64,000 bases of DNA. Origin: Lucinisca nassula (lineage: Eukaryota; Mollusca; Bivalvia; Lucinida; Lucinidae). Shown piece by piece: positions 63,593 to 64,000 of the stretch (its first letter is position 1; each line of letters starts with the position of its first letter). The notes under the pieces are model-generated. The model saw only the letters and a list, made by a program, of their open reading frames with translations, ran no database searches and had not been told where the DNA came from. The stretch covers positions 168,235,406 to 168,299,405 of the forward strand of contig OY757011.1 of assembly GCA_963580285.1 (NCBI GenBank). The letters are read 5' to 3'. The position numbers were made by a program, and so were the translations under genes.

Positions 63593-64000
63593 TCAATTAT
63601 TTTCACTTTTTCCCAAGCAAAAGCCTAAGTCCGCAAATTTTACATTGCCGTAAAATAGGTAAAGGTCAACCCAGGGTCACCATTTGAACAAATTATGATA
63701 GGCCCGTGTACCAGATGCTTCCTGCCAAGTTTCAAGGTCATTTGCCTTACGGTTCTGGAGAAGAAGAATTTCGAAGTGTTTTTACCATATATGGGCATGG
63801 CCACCATCTTGGTCATGTGACCTGGACCATATGAGCAAATTTTCATTTGTTCATCATATAAAGGATCCATATCAAATTTCACTTGAATTGGGCCAGCGGT
63901 TTCTGAGAAAAAACTGTTTAAAATATGGAACCTGGTTAATCTTGGTCCCAGGTCACTGAATGATGACTTTTCTTACCCATGAATCTTCATGTATTCATTT
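63593..64000 (+). repeat. Start of another array element, cut by the window edge
   Basis: GGTCAACCCAGGGTCACCATTTGAAC, GGTTCTGGAGAAGAAGAATTTCG and GGTCATGTGACCTGGACC continue the unit type of the previous element. Confidence 0.6.

Overview
This is eukaryotic, intron-rich, very repeat-dense DNA, most likely from a bivalve mollusc. That call rests on the repeat types: tandem-array elements with GGAC/GACA microsatellites and palindromic ends (pearl/Helentron-like), tRNA-derived SINEs ending in CGTTAAACC, and dense MITEs with internal hairpins. The species cannot be named from the sequence alone.

One protein-coding gene is supported. It lies on the minus strand, with its start codon at 52668 and at least 11 coding exons running leftwards to 7347 (2,187 coding bases, 729 codons). 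Every junction has GT..AG ends and compatible phase. The product has a low-complexity N-terminus, an EF-hand region with one degenerate loop, and a WD40 array. It belongs to the WDR49/WDR64 (WDY, EFCAB8-like) family of EF-hand plus WD40 proteins. WDR49 homologues are associated with motile-cilium axonemes; that role here is inferred from the family. The C-terminal part was not found and probably lies beyond the left edge.

Layout by region. 1-7.3 kb: tandem-array elements, a TTAA MITE split by a 1.88-kb foldback-like element that itself carries a SINE, and other MITEs. 7.3-12.2 kb: exons 11 to 9, with hairpin MITEs between them and a tandem array in intron 9. 14.4-14.6 kb: exon 8. 14.9-20.4 kb: three array elements in intron 7, one nested in another. 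20.9-30.6 kb: exons 7 to 4 and a 2.6-kb array element. 30.6-35.6 kb: a 42-bp minisatellite and exons 3 and 2. 35.6-52.3 kb: the 16.7-kb intron 1, which holds a four-element nested insertion, a LINE-like 3' end with a (TGA)n tail and a 2.45-kb, 40-bp minisatellite. 52.3-52.7 kb: exon 1. 52.7-64 kb: upstream repeats with no second gene recognised.

The most interesting structure is in the repeats. Two palindromic cassettes recur inside MITE families whose terminal inverted repeats differ, so internal hairpins appear to have moved between otherwise separate families. Several insertions can be ordered in time because clean target-site duplications or uninterrupted sister copies are present in the same window.
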